From Streptomyces asiaticus (lineage in GTDB: Bacteria > Actinomycetota > Actinomycetes > Streptomycetales > Streptomycetaceae), in NCBI RefSeq assembly GCF_018138715.1, contig NZ_JAGSHX010000001.1:744001-808000 (forward strand): a DNA stretch of 64,000 nucleotides. Direction: 5' to 3'. The position numbers and the translations under genes are program-made. The notes beneath the pieces were generated by a model that was not told the DNA's origin, searched no databases, and saw only the letters and a list, made by a program, of their open reading frames with translations. This document shows, one piece after another, positions 33,069 through 43,385 of this stretch (its first letter is position 1; every line of letters starts with the position of its first letter).

Positions 33069-35964
33069 CTCGCTTGGTCCCTTCGGGGTCGTAGAGCACG
33101 GGTTCGGTGACCTGGACGGGGACGAGGTCGTCGCCGACGGGGGCGAGGAGCGTGTCCCCGACGCGGTCCCGCCCGGCGGCGACCAGGGCGAGGGCGAACG
33201 GCCGGCCCAGCGCCTGGCTGTGGTAGCTGGAGGTGACATGGCCGAGCATCGGCACCGGCCCGGCCTCGGGGGTGACGGGCACGTCCGCCGCGATGAGCTG
33301 GGTGCCCTCGGGCAGCCGGGTGCCGCCATCGCTCGGCAGGAGGCCGACCAGGTGCTTGCGGTCGGGGCGGGAGGTGTCGGGGCGGGAGTACGAGCGCTTG
33401 CCGATGAACTCCTTCTGCTTGGAGACCACCCAGGACATGCCCGCGTCCCCAGGGGTGACGGTGCCGTCGGTGTCCTGGCCGACGATGATGTAGCCCTTCT
33501 CGGCCCGCAGGACGTGCATGGTCTCGGTGCCGTACGGGGTGATGTCGTACGGTCGGCCCACCGCGTACACCTCCTCCCAGACCGCCAGGCCGTACCACGC
33601 CGAGACGTTGATCTCGTAGGCCAGTTCGCCGGAGAAGGAGATCCGGCAGATGCGGGCCGGGATACCGGAGGCCAGGGTGGTCTCGCGGAGGGCCATGAAG
33701 GGGAACGCCTCGTTCGACACGTCGACGTCGGGGGCGAGATGGGCGACCACCTCGCGCGACTGCGGGCCGACCACGGCGATCGTCGTCCACTGCTCGGTCA
33801 CCGAGGTGCAGTGGACGTCGAGTTCGGGCCACTCGGTCTGGAGCCACTCCTCCAGCCAGTCCAGGACTCCGGCGGCGCCGCCGGTCGTGGTGGTCATGAA
33901 GTAGCGGTTCTCCTCGAGGCGCAGCGTGACGCCGTCGTCGAAGATCATGCCGTCCGGCTTGCACATCACGCCGTAGCGGGCCATACCGGGCCTGAGCTTC
34001 TTGAAGCCGTTGGTGTAGACGCGGCCCAGGAACTCTCCGGCGTCCCGGCCCCAGATCTCGATCTTGCCGAGAGTGGAGGCGTCCATGAACGTCGCCCCCT
34101 CGCGGGCGGCGCGGCACTCGCGGGCCACGGCCGAGTCCATGTCCTCACCCGGCCGGGGGTAGTACCAGGGGCGCTTCCACTGGCCGACGTCCTCGAACAC
34201 CGCCCCCTGGGCGACATGCCAGTGGTGGATGGAGGTCATGCGCTCCGGGTCGAACAGCTCACCGCGCTCCCGCCCGGCCAGGGCGGCGAAGGCCACCGGC
34301 GTGTACGGCGCCCGGTAGGCCGTGGTGCCGATCTCTCCGGGTGACGCGCCCGCGCCGAGGATCTCGGCGATGACACCGATCGCGTTGACGCCGGAGGTCT
34401 TGCCCTGGTCGTTGGCCGTGCCGAGCGAGGTGTAGCGCTTGACGTGCTCGACACCGCGCATGCCGGTCCCGGTGGACCGCCGGATGTCGGCGACGGTGGC
34501 ATCGCGCTGGAGGTCGACGAAGTGGGTGTCCCAGCTGCCGGGCTCGCCCTCGGGGGCGGGCACCAGCCACAGCGCGCGGATCGGGCCGGCTCCGGGCCGT
34601 GCGTCCCCGGGCGACGGCAGGGGAACCGGGAACCCGGCGTCCGTCGCCGCCCGGGCACCGGCCTGTGCCCCCTCGGCCAGACAGCCGTCGAGGTCGTACG
34701 TCCCCCGGGCCGCGCCGACGACCCGCTGGTCCCGTACGGTGCCGTCGGGCACGAACGCGACCAGGTCCTCGTCCCAGCGCAGCCTGCCCTGGCGCTGGCT
34801 GTGCAGGTGCACCACCGGGCTCCAGCCGCCCGAGACGGCGAGCAGGTCGCAGTCGAACGACTCCGGCTCGCCGGTGAGTCGGCCCTCCTCGCCGAGGGCC
34901 TGGACGGTGACACCGGTGAGCCGCCCGCCGCCCGCGGTGCCGACCACCGCACCGCCCGTCAGCACCCGCACACCGGTCGCCGTGGCGACCTCGGCGGCCC
35001 GGCGGGACAGCTCGGGACGCGCGTCCACGACGGCGGCGATGTCGATCCCGGCGGCGTGGAGATCGGCGACCGTGTCATAGGCGCTGTCGTTGGTCGTGCT
35101 CACCACGGCCCGCGAGCCGGGAGCCACGGCGTACCGGTTGAGGTAGGAGCGCACGGCCCCGGCGAGCATCACCCCGGGCCGGTCGTTCCCGGCGAAGACC
35201 AGCGGACGCTCATGGGCGCCGGTCGCCAGCACCACCTGGCGGGCGCGGATGTGCCACAGCCGCTGGCGCGAGACGCCCTCGGCGGGATCGGGCGCGTCGG
35301 GTCCGAGGTGATCGGTGCGCCGCTGCACGGCCAGCACATAGTTGTCGTCGTAGGAGCCGAACGCCGAGGTGCGGTGCAGGACGACGGCCTCCGGGGCGGC
35401 GTCGAGGGCCGCGCGGACCTCGGCGACCCACTCGAGGGCGGTCTGCGCGCCGACCCGCTCGGCGCGCCCGGAGAGCAGCGAACCGCCGGGCTCGGGCTGG
35501 TCGTCGAGGAGGATCACGCGGGCGCCGGAGCCCGCGGCAGCGGCGGCGGCCGCGAGCCCGGCCGGTCCGGCGCCGATGACCAGGACGTCGGTGTGGACGT
35601 ACTTCTTGTCGTAGACGGCGGGGTCGGGGGCCGGGTCGAGCCGTCCCATCCCGGACAGCGTCGTGGCGGACAGCCCGTCGTACAGCTCCACGGTCGTCGC
35701 CGGAAGCATGCCCTCCGAGCACGAGCCGCCGAGCTGCACCAGGGCGTTGGGCTCCTCGACACCCGCGGCGACGATGCCGCGCGGGCGGCCGCGGTAGATC
35801 GACGGGGCGACCTCGACGACCCCGTTCGCCAGCATCGCCGAGGCCACGGTGTCCCCGGGGTGCCCGGTCAGCTCCCGCCCGTCGACGGTGAACCGCAGCA
35901 CGGTGCCACGCTCGATACGGCCCCCTTGCCGGAGCCGGCAGCGCTGATGGGGCTGGTCGGTCAT
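33061..35964 (-). CDS. soxA: Sarcosine oxidase, alpha subunit
   Basis: 967 residues: an N-terminal ferredoxin-like stretch ([30 protein letters not shown]), a dinucleotide-binding domain ([30 protein letters not shown]), a central oxidoreductase part, and a C-terminal GcvT-like folate-binding half ([27 protein letters not shown], ...[21 protein letters not shown]). The complex oxidises sarcosine to glycine and passes the one-carbon unit to tetrahydrofolate, making H2O2. ATG 35964 overlaps the soxD stop (ATGA). Confidence 0.93.
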   Translation of the reverse strand: MTDQPHQRCRLRQGGRIERGTVLRFTVDGRELTGHPGDTVASAMLANGVVEVAPSIYRGRPRGIVAAGVEEPNALVQLGGSCSEGMLPATTVELYDGLSATTLSGMGRLDPAPDPAVYDKKYVHTDVLVIGAGPAGLAAAAAAAGSGARVILLDDQPEPGGSLLSGRAERVGAQTALEWVAEVRAALDAAPEAVVLHRTSAFGSYDDNYVLAVQRRTDHLGPDAPDPAEGVSRQRLWHIRARQVVLATGAHERPLVFAGNDRPGVMLAGAVRSYLNRYAVAPGSRAVVSTTNDSAYDTVADLHAAGIDIAAVVDARPELSRRAAEVATATGVRVLTGGAVVGTAGGGRLTGVTVQALGEEGRLTGEPESFDCDLLAVSGGWSPVVHLHSQRQGRLRWDEDLVAFVPDGTVRDQRVVGAARGTYDLDGCLAEGAQAGARAATDAGFPVPLPSPGDARPGAGPIRALWLVPAPEGEPGSWDTHFVDLQRDATVADIRRSTGTGMRGVEHVKRYTSLGTANDQGKTSGVNAIGVIAEILGAGASPGEIGTTAYRAPYTPVAFAALAGRERGELFDPERMTSIHHWHVAQGAVFEDVGQWKRPWYYPRPGEDMDSAVARECRAAREGATFMDASTLGKIEIWGRDAGEFLGRVYTNGFKKLRPGMARYGVMCKPDGMIFDDGVTLRLEENRYFMTTTTGGAAGVLDWLEEWLQTEWPELDVHCTSVTEQWTTIAVVGPQSREVVAHLAPDVDVSNEAFPFMALRETTLASGIPARICRISFSGELAYEINVSAWYGLAVWEEVYAVGRPYDITPYGTETMHVLRAEKGYIIVGQDTDGTVTPGDAGMSWVVSKQKEFIGKRSYSRPDTSRPDRKHLVGLLPSDGGTRLPEGTQLIAADVPVTPEAGPVPMLGHVTSSYHSQALGRPFALALVAAGRDRVGDTLLAPVGDDLVPVQVTEPVLYDPEGTKRDG

Positions 35965-36257
35965 CGGTTTCCTCCGGCCTGGGGCAGTTCGGGGCGGGGC
36001 GCGTCGAGCCGGTAGGAGGCCAGCGCCTCGTAGCTGACGGTGTCGCGCAGGACGTTGAACCAGCGGCGGCAGCCGGTGCTGTGCATCCACCGCTCGGCGA
36101 AGGGGCCCTTGGGGTTGTCCCGGTAGAAGACGTACGCGGCCCACTGCTCGTCGTCGAGGTCGGCGGGGCGCTCGGGGTAGGGGACATGGGCCTGTCCCCC
36201 GTAGTGGTACTCGGCCTCGTCGCGAGGACCGCACCATGGGCAGGTGATCAGGAGCAC
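35961..36257 (-). CDS. soxD: Sarcosine oxidase, delta subunit
   Basis: 98 residues with the small zinc-binding fold: [25 protein letters not shown], then [38 protein letters not shown]. The CPWCG pair with the later His and Cys form the metal site. GTG 36257 has GAAGGA upstream. A 79-bp gap with direct repeats separates it from soxB. Confidence 0.93.
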   Translation of the reverse strand: MLLITCPWCGPRDEAEYHYGGQAHVPYPERPADLDDEQWAAYVFYRDNPKGPFAERWMHSTGCRRWFNVLRDTVSYEALASYRLDAPRPELPQAGGNR

Positions 36258-36271
36258 GGTGTCCTTCTCTC

Positions 36272-36340
36272 AGCGGGCTCTCGGTGGACGCTCAGCGCGC
36301 TCTCGGCAAGCGCTCAGTGGGCGCTCAGCCGGGTTCTCAG
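36272..36340. repeat. Degenerate CTCAG-type direct repeats between soxB and soxD
   Basis: The word CGCTCAG or TCTCAG recurs five times, starting as two 22-bp units (CTCAGCGGGCTCTCGGTGGACG, CTCAGCGCGCTCTCGGCAAGCG) followed by units of 11-12 bp. The last overlaps the soxB stop. It looks like slipped-strand expansion in the only real gap of the operon. Confidence 0.55.
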
Positions 36341-37557
36341 TGGGCCACTGCCGCGGCGCCGTGTTCGTCGATCAACGCGCCCGTCGCGAAGCGTTCGAGG
36401 GCGAAGGGGGCGTTCAGCGGATGCGGTTCGCCCGTGGCGATGGTGTGCGCGAAGGTCCAGCCGGCGGCCGGGGTGGCCTTGAACCCGCCGGTGCCCCAGC
36501 CGCAGTTGACGTAGAGGTTCTCGACGGGGGTGGTGCCGATGACAGGGGAGGCGTCCGGGGTGACGTCGACGATGCCGCCCCAGGTCCGCAGCACATGCGC
36601 GCGGGCGAAGACGGGGAACAGCTCGACGGCGGCTGCCATCTGCTGCTCGATGACATGGAAGGAGCCGCGCTGCCCGTAGCCGTTGTACGAGTCGACGCCC
36701 GCGCCCAGCACCAGCTCGCCCTTGTGCGCCTGGGAGACGTAGACGTGCACATGGTTCGACATGACCACGGTCGGGTGCACCGGCTCGTGCAGTTCGGAGA
36801 CCAGCGCCTGGAGCGGATGGGACTGCACCGGCAGCCGGAAACCGGCCAGCTCGGCCAGCACACTGCTGTGCCCGGCGGCCGCGAGGCCGACCCGGCCGGC
36901 GCGGATGCGGCCACGGCTGGTCTCGACGCCCACCACCCGGTCGCCGTCCTTGAGGAAGCCGGTGACCTCGCACCCCTGGATCAGGTCCACACCCATGGCG
37001 TCGGCCCGGCGCGCCAGCGCCCACGCGACATGGTCGTGCTTGGCGATACCGGCCCGCGGCTGGAAGGTGGCGCCGAGGACCGGATACCGGGTGCGGGACG
37101 AGACGTTGAGGATGGGGCAGACCTCGGCGACCTCGTCCGGCGTCAGCCACTGGGCGTCCACGCCGTTGAGGCGGTTGGCGCCCACCCGGCGCACGCCCTC
37201 GCGGACGTCCTGGAGGGTGTGTGCGAGGTTGAGGACGCCGCGCTGGCTGAACAGGAAGTCGTAGTCCAGCTCCGCCGGCAGCCCCTCCCACAGCTTGAGC
37301 GCGTGCTCATAGATCGCCGCGCTCTCGTCCCACAGATAGTTGGAGCGGATGATCGTGGTGTTGCGTGCCATGTTGCCGCCGGCCAGCCAGCCCTTCTCCA
37401 GGACCGCGACGTTGGTGATGCCGTGGTTCTGGGCCAGGTAGTAGGCGGTGGCCAGGCCGTGGCCGCCCGCGCCGACGATGACGACGTCGTACGAGGAGCG
37501 CGGCTCGGGGTTGCGCCAGAGGAAGTCCGGGTGCTCCGGCAGCGGCTGGGCGGTCAT
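36337..37557 (-). CDS. soxB: Sarcosine oxidase, beta subunit
   Basis: 406 residues of the DAO-type flavoprotein family: FAD-binding [23 protein letters not shown] near the N-terminus, [34 protein letters not shown] and a C-terminal [32 protein letters not shown]. It carries the site where sarcosine is oxidised. ATG 37557 overlaps the glyA stop (ATGA). Confidence 0.94.
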   Translation of the reverse strand: MTAQPLPEHPDFLWRNPEPRSSYDVVIVGAGGHGLATAYYLAQNHGITNVAVLEKGWLAGGNMARNTTIIRSNYLWDESAAIYEHALKLWEGLPAELDYDFLFSQRGVLNLAHTLQDVREGVRRVGANRLNGVDAQWLTPDEVAEVCPILNVSSRTRYPVLGATFQPRAGIAKHDHVAWALARRADAMGVDLIQGCEVTGFLKDGDRVVGVETSRGRIRAGRVGLAAAGHSSVLAELAGFRLPVQSHPLQALVSELHEPVHPTVVMSNHVHVYVSQAHKGELVLGAGVDSYNGYGQRGSFHVIEQQMAAAVELFPVFARAHVLRTWGGIVDVTPDASPVIGTTPVENLYVNCGWGTGGFKATPAAGWTFAHTIATGEPHPLNAPFALERFATGALIDEHGAAAVAH

Positions 37558-38870
37558 GCCGCGCCTCCGTTCGGGCGGGGGTAGAGGGGGAAGGCGGAGG
37601 CGAGCTTCTCGACCCGGTCGCGGAGCAGGCCCGCGCGCTCGTCGTCGAGCCGCTCGTCCTTGAGGGCCTGGGCGATGATGTCGGCCACCTCCCGGAACTC
37701 CGTCTCGCCGAAGCCGCGGGTGGCCAGGGCCGGAGTGCCGATCCGCAGCCCCGAGGAGACCATCGGCGGACGGGGGTCGAACGGCACCGCGTTGCGGTTG
37801 ACCGTGATGCCGACGCGGTGCAGCCGGTCCTCGGCCTGCTGTCCGTCGAGCGCGGAGTCGCGCAGGTCGACGAGGACCAGATGGACCTCGGTGCCGCCGG
37901 TGAGCACCGTGATCCCGGCCTCGGCCACATCGTCGGCCAGCAGCCGCCCGGCGAGGATGCGGGCTCCGTCCAGGGTGCGCCGCTGGCGCTCCCTGAACTC
38001 CTCGCCCGCCGCCACCTTGAAGGCCACCGCCTTCGCCGCGATGACATGCTCCAGCGGGCCGCCCTGCTGACCGGGGAAGACCGCCGAGTTGATCTTCTTG
38101 GCCAGGTCGGCACGGCTGAGGATCACCCCGCCGCGCGGGCCGCCGAGGGTCTTGTGCGTGGTGGTCGTCACGACATCGGCGTACGGCACCGGGTTGGGGT
38201 GGAGGCCCGCGGCCACCAGCCCGGCGAAGTGGGCCATGTCCACCATCAGGTACGCGCCGACCTCGTCCGCGATCCGGCGGAACGCGGCGAAGTCCAGCCG
38301 GCGGGGGTAGGCCGACCAGCCCGCGACGATCATCTTGGGGCGGTGCTCCTTGGCCAGCCGCCCGACCTCGTCCATGTCGATGCGCAGATCGGACTCGCGC
38401 ACGTGGTACGGCACGACGTTGTAGAGCTTGCCGGAGAAGTTGATCTTCATGCCGTGGGTCAGATGGCCGCCGTGCGCCAGGTTCAGCCCCAGGATGGTGT
38501 CGCCGGGGGAGAGCAGGGCGAACATCGCGGCCGCGTTGGCCTGGGCGCCCGAGTGCGGCTGGACGTTCGCCGCCTCGGCGCCGAAGAGCTCCTTCACCCG
38601 GTCGATGGCGATCTGCTCGACCACGTCGACGTGCTCACAGCCGCCGTAGTAGCGGCGGCCGGGGTAGCCCTCGGCGTACTTGTTGGTCAGGACCGAGCCC
38701 TGGGCCTCCATGACCGCCGACGGAGCGAAGTTCTCCGAGGCGATCATCTCGAGCGTGGACTGCTGGCGGTGCAGCTCGGCCCCCACCGCGGCGGCGATGT
38801 CCGGGTCGAGCTCGCTGAGCGGGAGGGTGAGAGGGGAGGCGAATGTGCTGGTCGACGGGTTGATTGCCAT
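37554..38870 (-). CDS. glyA: Serine hydroxymethyltransferase
   Basis: 438 residues, full length: [40 protein letters not shown], the PLP-lysine motif [14 protein letters not shown], and [13 protein letters not shown] near the end. As first gene of the sox operon it can join the glycine and 5,10-methylene-tetrahydrofolate made by sarcosine oxidase into serine. It is probably a second, catabolic copy besides a housekeeping one elsewhere. Confidence 0.95.
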   Translation of the reverse strand: MAINPSTSTFASPLTLPLSELDPDIAAAVGAELHRQQSTLEMIASENFAPSAVMEAQGSVLTNKYAEGYPGRRYYGGCEHVDVVEQIAIDRVKELFGAEAANVQPHSGAQANAAAMFALLSPGDTILGLNLAHGGHLTHGMKINFSGKLYNVVPYHVRESDLRIDMDEVGRLAKEHRPKMIVAGWSAYPRRLDFAAFRRIADEVGAYLMVDMAHFAGLVAAGLHPNPVPYADVVTTTTHKTLGGPRGGVILSRADLAKKINSAVFPGQQGGPLEHVIAAKAVAFKVAAGEEFRERQRRTLDGARILAGRLLADDVAEAGITVLTGGTEVHLVLVDLRDSALDGQQAEDRLHRVGITVNRNAVPFDPRPPMVSSGLRIGTPALATRGFGETEFREVADIIAQALKDERLDDERAGLLRDRVEKLASAFPLYPRPNGGAA

Positions 38871-38904
38871 CTGTGCACCATCCTGAGAGCCAACTAATGG
38901 GCAA

Positions 38905-38916
38905 CTGATATATCAG
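38905..38916. promoter_or_regulatory. Probable GntR operator in the glyA-gntR divergent region
   Basis: CTGATATATCAG is a perfect 12-bp palindrome in the 96-bp region between the divergent genes. Similar TGATATATCA cores are typical for FCD-type GntR regulators, so it probably controls both promoters. Confidence 0.65.
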
Positions 38917-38966
38917 CCTCTGCGGTAAGGTATGAGAGCTCGCGACACAGGTCAAGGGGGCATTTC

Positions 38967-39632
38967 ATGCAGCAGGTGGCGACCGAACCCGCGGGCGAGG
39001 AGCTCTCCCTCGCCGAGCGCGCCTATCGCGCCATCCGCGACCGGCTCGTCATGCTCGAGATCCGCCCGGGCGCGCCGATCAACGAGGACCAGCTGGCGCA
39101 GTCCCTCGGCGTCGGACGCACGCCGGTGCGCGAGGCGCTCAAGCGGCTCCAGTACGAGCGGCTGATCACGACCTACCCCCGGCGCGGCACCTTCGCCACC
39201 GACGTCAACATCACCGACCTGGCCCATATCTCCGAGGTGCGCCAGGAGTTGGAGCCCCTGGCCGCCGCCCTGGCCGCGCGGCGCGCCACGGCCGCGGACC
39301 GTGCGACCCTGACGGCCGCCCTGCGGGAGCTGGCGGGCGCGGACTCACCCCAGCGCGACGCCGCCGAGCTGATGCGCCTGGACCTCCAGGTCCACCGCGC
39401 GATCTACGCCGCCACGCACAACCCGTACCTGGAGGACACGCTCGTCCGCCACGACAATCTGGCGACCCGCATCTGGTGCCTGTTCATCGACCGCCTGTCC
39501 GACATGGCCGGTCACGTCGGAGAGCACGGGCCGTTGATCGAGGCGGTCGCCGCCGGTGACGCCGACAAGGCGGCACAGCTCGCCCACAGCCATGTCGAGG
39601 GCTTCGAACGGGCCATTCGCGCCGCGATCTGA
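38967..39632 (+). CDS. GntR-family regulator with FCD domain, probable control of sox operon
   Basis: 221 residues: winged HTH (SLAERAYRAIRDRLVMLEIRPGAPINEDQLAQSLGVGRTPVREALKRLQYERLITTYPRRGTFA) and a helical FCD ligand domain (SEVRQELEPLAAALAARRA, LDLQVHRAIYAATHNPYLEDTL, EHGPLIEAVAAGDADKAAQLAHSHVEGFERAI). The SD AAGGGGG precedes ATG 38967. Divergent placement and the shared palindrome suggest that it senses a sarcosine- or glycine-related metabolite. Confidence 0.9.
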   Translation: MQQVATEPAGEELSLAERAYRAIRDRLVMLEIRPGAPINEDQLAQSLGVGRTPVREALKRLQYERLITTYPRRGTFATDVNITDLAHISEVRQELEPLAAALAARRATAADRATLTAALRELAGADSPQRDAAELMRLDLQVHRAIYAATHNPYLEDTLVRHDNLATRIWCLFIDRLSDMAGHVGEHGPLIEAVAAGDADKAAQLAHSHVEGFERAIRAAI

Positions 39633-39860
39633 GACGGGTCCCCATACCCCACCCCCGTTGACAGGCCGATCGTCCGCGGCGTCCGCCTCAGTGTGTGGCG
39701 CCCCGCGGATCCTCCCGGTGCCTACGGGGCCTGCCCGCCAGCGTGGTCCACAGGTGCGGGGCGACATCGTCCTCCGGGAGCTGGGCGATCATGAAACGGA
39801 CACAGCGTTCGATCTTGACCCGCCACAGCGGACCCCCGGCCGTGGCTTGCCCGGGCCAGG

Positions 39861-40187
39861 GGCATTGCCGACGGGCGGACACTCGCGGCGGTTCTCACCG
39901 CCGGTGCGGACGGCGCCTGGCTGGGCACGGTGTTCCTCGCCAGCCCCGAGGCGGTCGAGGTGCACGACGTACAGCGGGCCTACGACATCGTGTCGGGGTT
40001 GCCGTGGCCGACGGCCATCGGTGAACGGGTCCGCCGCAACCGGTTCACCGATGAGTGGGCGGAGCGTGAGGCGACGCTGCGGGAGCGTAAGGAGGAATTC
40101 GCGCCCCCGGAAGACGTCAATCCCTTCGAGGCCCCGCCCGACCCCGACACGAACCTGGGCTCGCGGCCTCGGTCGCTGCTGGGCTGA
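39861..40187 (+). pseudogene. Nitronate monooxygenase remnant
   Basis: The frame reads GIADGRTLAAVLTAGADGAWLGTVFLASPEAVEVHD, the conserved C-terminal FMN-phosphate-binding part of 2-nitropropane dioxygenase/nitronate monooxygenases. It continues with YDIVSGLPWPTAIGERVRRNRFTDEWAEREATLRERKEEF and PFEAPPDPDTN. The N-terminal two-thirds are gone, a short segment is missing between VEVHD and YDIVSG, and the last residues (SRPRSLLG) look frameshifted. Confidence 0.75.
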
Positions 40188-40217
40188 CGGAGAGTGTGAA
40201 CGGCGAGGAGGCCGGGG

Positions 40218-41177
40218 TCAGCCCCTGGGGCGGGTGACCAGGCGGCCCCGGACCTTGCCGTGGCGGAGTCGGTCCAGGCCCTGGTTGAGGTCGGCGAAGG
40301 GGATCTCCTCCACGACCGGTTCGATCCGGCCGTCCGCGATGAAGCCCAGGACCTGGCGGTATTCCTCCTTGCTGGCGCCGTAGGAGCCGCGGAGCTGCAC
40401 GCTTTTGCGAATGAGGCTGCCGTTGGAGAAGGTCGTGGTCCTGGTGCCGAGGCCGACCATGATCACGCGGCCGTGGCGGCGTACGGCATCGATCGCGTCG
40501 GACGTGGTCGAGCCCACGCCCGCGAAGTCGATGATGGCATCGGGCCGCAGGTCGGCCAGCGCCGCGGTGTCGGTGAAGCATTCGCGGGCGCCCGCCGCGT
40601 GGGCGGCCTCGAAGGTGTCGGGGTTGATGTCCACGCCGTAGACCGTGGCCCCCGCGATCACTCCCGTACGGACTCCGTTGAGGCCGAGGCCGCCCAGGCC
40701 GATGACAGCGATCACCTCGCCCGGTTTGGCCCGGGCCTCGGTGCGGACCGCGTGGTAGGCGGTGACGACGGAGTCCGTGGCGACGGCCGCATGGACGGTG
40801 GAGACGTTGTCGGGCAGGGGGACCAGGGTGGAGGCATGGGCCACCAGGCGTTCGGCGTAACCGCCGTCGACGCCGATGCCCGGTGCGTAGGACGCCTGGA
40901 CCTGCGGATGCGCGATGATCGCGACGGCCACGCGGTCGCCTGTCGCATAGCCCTCCACCCCTTCGCCGAGGGCGGAGACGGTACCTGCGACCTCGTGGCC
41001 GAAGGTGAAGGGCGGGCGGCACATGGGCTCGATCAGGCCGTCGATCATATGGACATCGGAGTGGCACAGCCCGGCGGCCTCGACGTCCACCACGACCCAG
41101 CCCGGGTCGGCCACCGGGTCCGGCAGTTCGGCACGCTCCAGCGGGGCGCCCTGTGCCACGTACCGGAATGCCTTCAT
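40218..41177 (-). CDS. Zinc-dependent alcohol dehydrogenase, MDR family
   Basis: 319 residues with a GroES-like domain (GLCHSDVHMIDG, FTFGHEVAGTVSALGEGV) and an NAD(P)-binding domain (VIAVIGLGGLGLNGVRTGVIAGATVYGVD). Catalytic-zinc Cys and His-Glu are present. The four-cysteine structural-zinc loop is replaced by a short segment (VAIIAHPQVQASYAPGIGVDGGYAE), as in some shorter relatives. ATG 41177 has GGGAG upstream. Substrate unknown; no operon partners. Confidence 0.82.
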   Translation of the reverse strand: MKAFRYVAQGAPLERAELPDPVADPGWVVVDVEAAGLCHSDVHMIDGLIEPMCRPPFTFGHEVAGTVSALGEGVEGYATGDRVAVAIIAHPQVQASYAPGIGVDGGYAERLVAHASTLVPLPDNVSTVHAAVATDSVVTAYHAVRTEARAKPGEVIAVIGLGGLGLNGVRTGVIAGATVYGVDINPDTFEAAHAAGARECFTDTAALADLRPDAIIDFAGVGSTTSDAIDAVRRHGRVIMVGLGTRTTTFSNGSLIRKSVQLRGSYGASKEEYRQVLGFIADGRIEPVVEEIPFADLNQGLDRLRHGKVRGRLVTRPRG

Positions 41178-41364
41178 CGATTACTCCCAAGGGCTCGTTG
41201 GCAGAGGAACCGCCGCAGCCTATCGCCGTGTCAGTTTCCGCCTGGGACAGTGAGGTCGGACCAGGGGCCGAGGCACGGCGGGGGAGGTACGACCACGGTC
41301 CGATCTGGAAGTGTGGTCCGTGCTCCGACGACGTGGCGTACGCGTCGGCGACATCGTTGCCCCC

Positions 41365-42099
41365 ATGACCGTCACTTCTCCGTCAGCCGCCGCGCCGCGG
41401 GCTCTTTTTCCGGGACCCTGGGTAGGTGGCGCATCCCTCGTGGTCGGGCCCTTGCTGGTGCTCACCGGTGTGCTGCTCCGTATGCGCTTCGGCTTCTTCT
41501 TTCCCGCGCAGCTGAGCGCGTACGAGCGGCATCCGCATCTCATGACCGCCTCGTACAGCCTTGTCGCTGCGGGGTGGGTGCTGCTCTGGCCGGGAGTGGC
41601 GCTCCTGGCCGCCCGGATCGGTGAACGTTTCCGGGAGCTGGCCGTATGGGGTGGTGTTCTCACGGTCCTGGGCCTGTTCGCCCGGGCGTTTCACGCGGGT
41701 GTGGACCACGCGGACTTCCAACTGGTGACCGCCGATGGCGCGGCGTCGGCGGCCCGCACCGTGAGCGAGACCTATGGCGCCTTCCACGTCTTCAGCGTGC
41801 TGAACGCGGCCATCATGGGCGGCTGGATCCTGCTGGCCGTCGGCGCCCACCGCGCACGGGTGCTCGGACCCCTGCGTGCGGCGGCCCTGGGCCTGGTGTC
41901 GATGATGCCACTGGGGGTGCTGAAAGGGACGACCGCGTGGTCGGTCGCGGCTGCCACGGGGCTGTGCGTGGCACTCGTACCGCTGGGCGTGGCCGCGTGG
42001 CGCGCGGGGCCAACTCCGCGTGCGGCCACCGTCGTCGGGAGGCTTGTGCTGCTGGGCGCGGTGGCCACCGCGATGTTCTGCTTCGGGCAGGCGGGATGA
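41365..42099 (+). CDS. Polytopic membrane protein preceding a two-component system
   Basis: About 244 residues with six or seven hydrophobic helices (WVGGASLVVGPLLVLTGVLL, WVLLWPGVALLAARIG, IMGGWILLAVGA, MFCFGQAG). I recognise no family. The start at 41365 lacks a clear SD, so it may be leaderless or start elsewhere. It overlaps the sensor kinase gene by ATGA and may be a signal partner of the kinase. Confidence 0.65.
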   Translation: MTVTSPSAAAPRALFPGPWVGGASLVVGPLLVLTGVLLRMRFGFFFPAQLSAYERHPHLMTASYSLVAAGWVLLWPGVALLAARIGERFRELAVWGGVLTVLGLFARAFHAGVDHADFQLVTADGAASAARTVSETYGAFHVFSVLNAAIMGGWILLAVGAHRARVLGPLRAAALGLVSMMPLGVLKGTTAWSVAAATGLCVALVPLGVAAWRAGPTPRAATVVGRLVLLGAVATAMFCFGQAG

Positions 42100-43385
42100 G
42101 CGCTCGGTATTGTCGTGCGGTGCGCATTGTGCGGTGGAGCCCGCGGACCGGGCCGCATCTGCTGGCAGTCGACGCCTGTGTGGCGGGCGTGGTGACAGCC
42201 GCGTATGTGGCACTGGCCGGGCAGGGCGGGTCCGACGGATCGCCCCGGTTCTCCTGCCCGGTGTGGGCGGGCTGGCTGGTGGCGGCGGGGGTGGGAGCAC
42301 CGCTGGCCGTTCGGCGCCTGTGGCCCCTGCCCGCCCTGACGGTGGCACTGGGCGCCACGGCAGCGGCGACGCTCCTCGACACCACCCGCGACCCCTACGT
42401 CTCCACTGCCCTGACCCTCTACGCGGTGGCGCTCCTGGTACCGCCCCGCCGGGCCGTGGCGGCGCTGGCACTGACTCTGGCCGTCTCGGCGGCCGTGGTC
42501 ATCACCGGGGAGGCGGCGCTGACCCCATCCGGCCCATGGCCGGAAGCGGTCGGAACCGCGGCGCTGGTGTGGCTGGTGGCCGGTGGCGCATGGGGCGCGG
42601 GCCGTGCCGTACGTGAGCGGCGGGCCCGGGTGGCGCGGCGCGAGCGGCGCCTGGCCGAGGAAGCGCTGGCCGAGGAACGCCTGCGCATCGCCCGGGAGTT
42701 GCACGACATCGTCTCGCACAGCCTCAGCGTGATCGTCGTCAAGGCGTCCGTCGCCAACCACGTGGCCAAGGAACGTCCCGAGGAGACGCAGGACGCCATC
42801 GGCGCGATCGAGCGGACCGGCCGGGAGGCGCTGACCGAGATGCGGCGCGCCCTGGGCGTACTGCGCGGCGACACCGCCACACCGCACCCGCCAGGTGCCG
42901 ACGCCGTACCGCACCCGCCAGGTGCCGGTTCTGCGCAGATGGCACCTCCTCCCGGACTGGACGACCTACCCTCCCTGGTCCGGCGCGCCGAGCAGGCGGG
43001 CATCCGCACCAGGCTCCGTACCCGGCTGGCGGCCGACCTCCCCGCGGGGACGGCACTCACCGCCTACCGCATCGTCCAGGAGGCGCTGACCAACGTCGTC
43101 AAGCACGCCGGCGACGGAACGCACTGCGAGGTCACCGTCACCGCCGATTCGCGCGGCCAGGTGCACATCGAGGTGGTGGACGACGGAGCGGGGAGGGCGA
43201 CCGTGTCCGGTCGAGGGGACCTCAGGGGCGGTCACGGGCTGGTGGGGATGCGGGAACGGGTGATGATGTACGGAGGCACACTTGACGCCGGGCCCCGGCC
43301 CGGCGGCGGGTTCGCCATCTCGGCCCGCCTCCCGGCCGAACACGCGCACGGCGTCGCACCGGACCGAAGGGAGCCGACCGCATGA
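42096..43385 (+). CDS. DesK/NarX-type sensor histidine kinase
   Basis: 429 residues: several N-terminal membrane helices, a coiled-coil (RERRARVARRERRLAEEALAEE), the HisKA_3 box with phospho-His (RLRIARELHDIVSHSLSVIVVKASVANHVA) and an HATPase domain (IVQEALTNVVKHAG, VVDDGAG, GHGLVGMRERVMMYGG). Two 20-bp copies (42881-42900, 42908-42927) add a 9-residue repeat (PHPPGADAV/PHPPGAGSA) in the linker. It overlaps both flanking genes by ATGA. Confidence 0.92.
   Translation: MSARYCRAVRIVRWSPRTGPHLLAVDACVAGVVTAAYVALAGQGGSDGSPRFSCPVWAGWLVAAGVGAPLAVRRLWPLPALTVALGATAAATLLDTTRDPYVSTALTLYAVALLVPPRRAVAALALTLAVSAAVVITGEAALTPSGPWPEAVGTAALVWLVAGGAWGAGRAVRERRARVARRERRLAEEALAEERLRIARELHDIVSHSLSVIVVKASVANHVAKERPEETQDAIGAIERTGREALTEMRRALGVLRGDTATPHPPGADAVPHPPGAGSAQMAPPPGLDDLPSLVRRAEQAGIRTRLRTRLAADLPAGTALTAYRIVQEALTNVVKHAGDGTHCEVTVTADSRGQVHIEVVDDGAGRATVSGRGDLRGGHGLVGMRERVMMYGGTLDAGPRPGGGFAISARLPAEHAHGVAPDRREPTA

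Noticed and set aside
41178..41364. A small gene between the alcohol dehydrogenase and membrane protein genes
   Set aside because: Open frames here lack an SD, motifs and sensible composition; it reads as a divergent promoter region.
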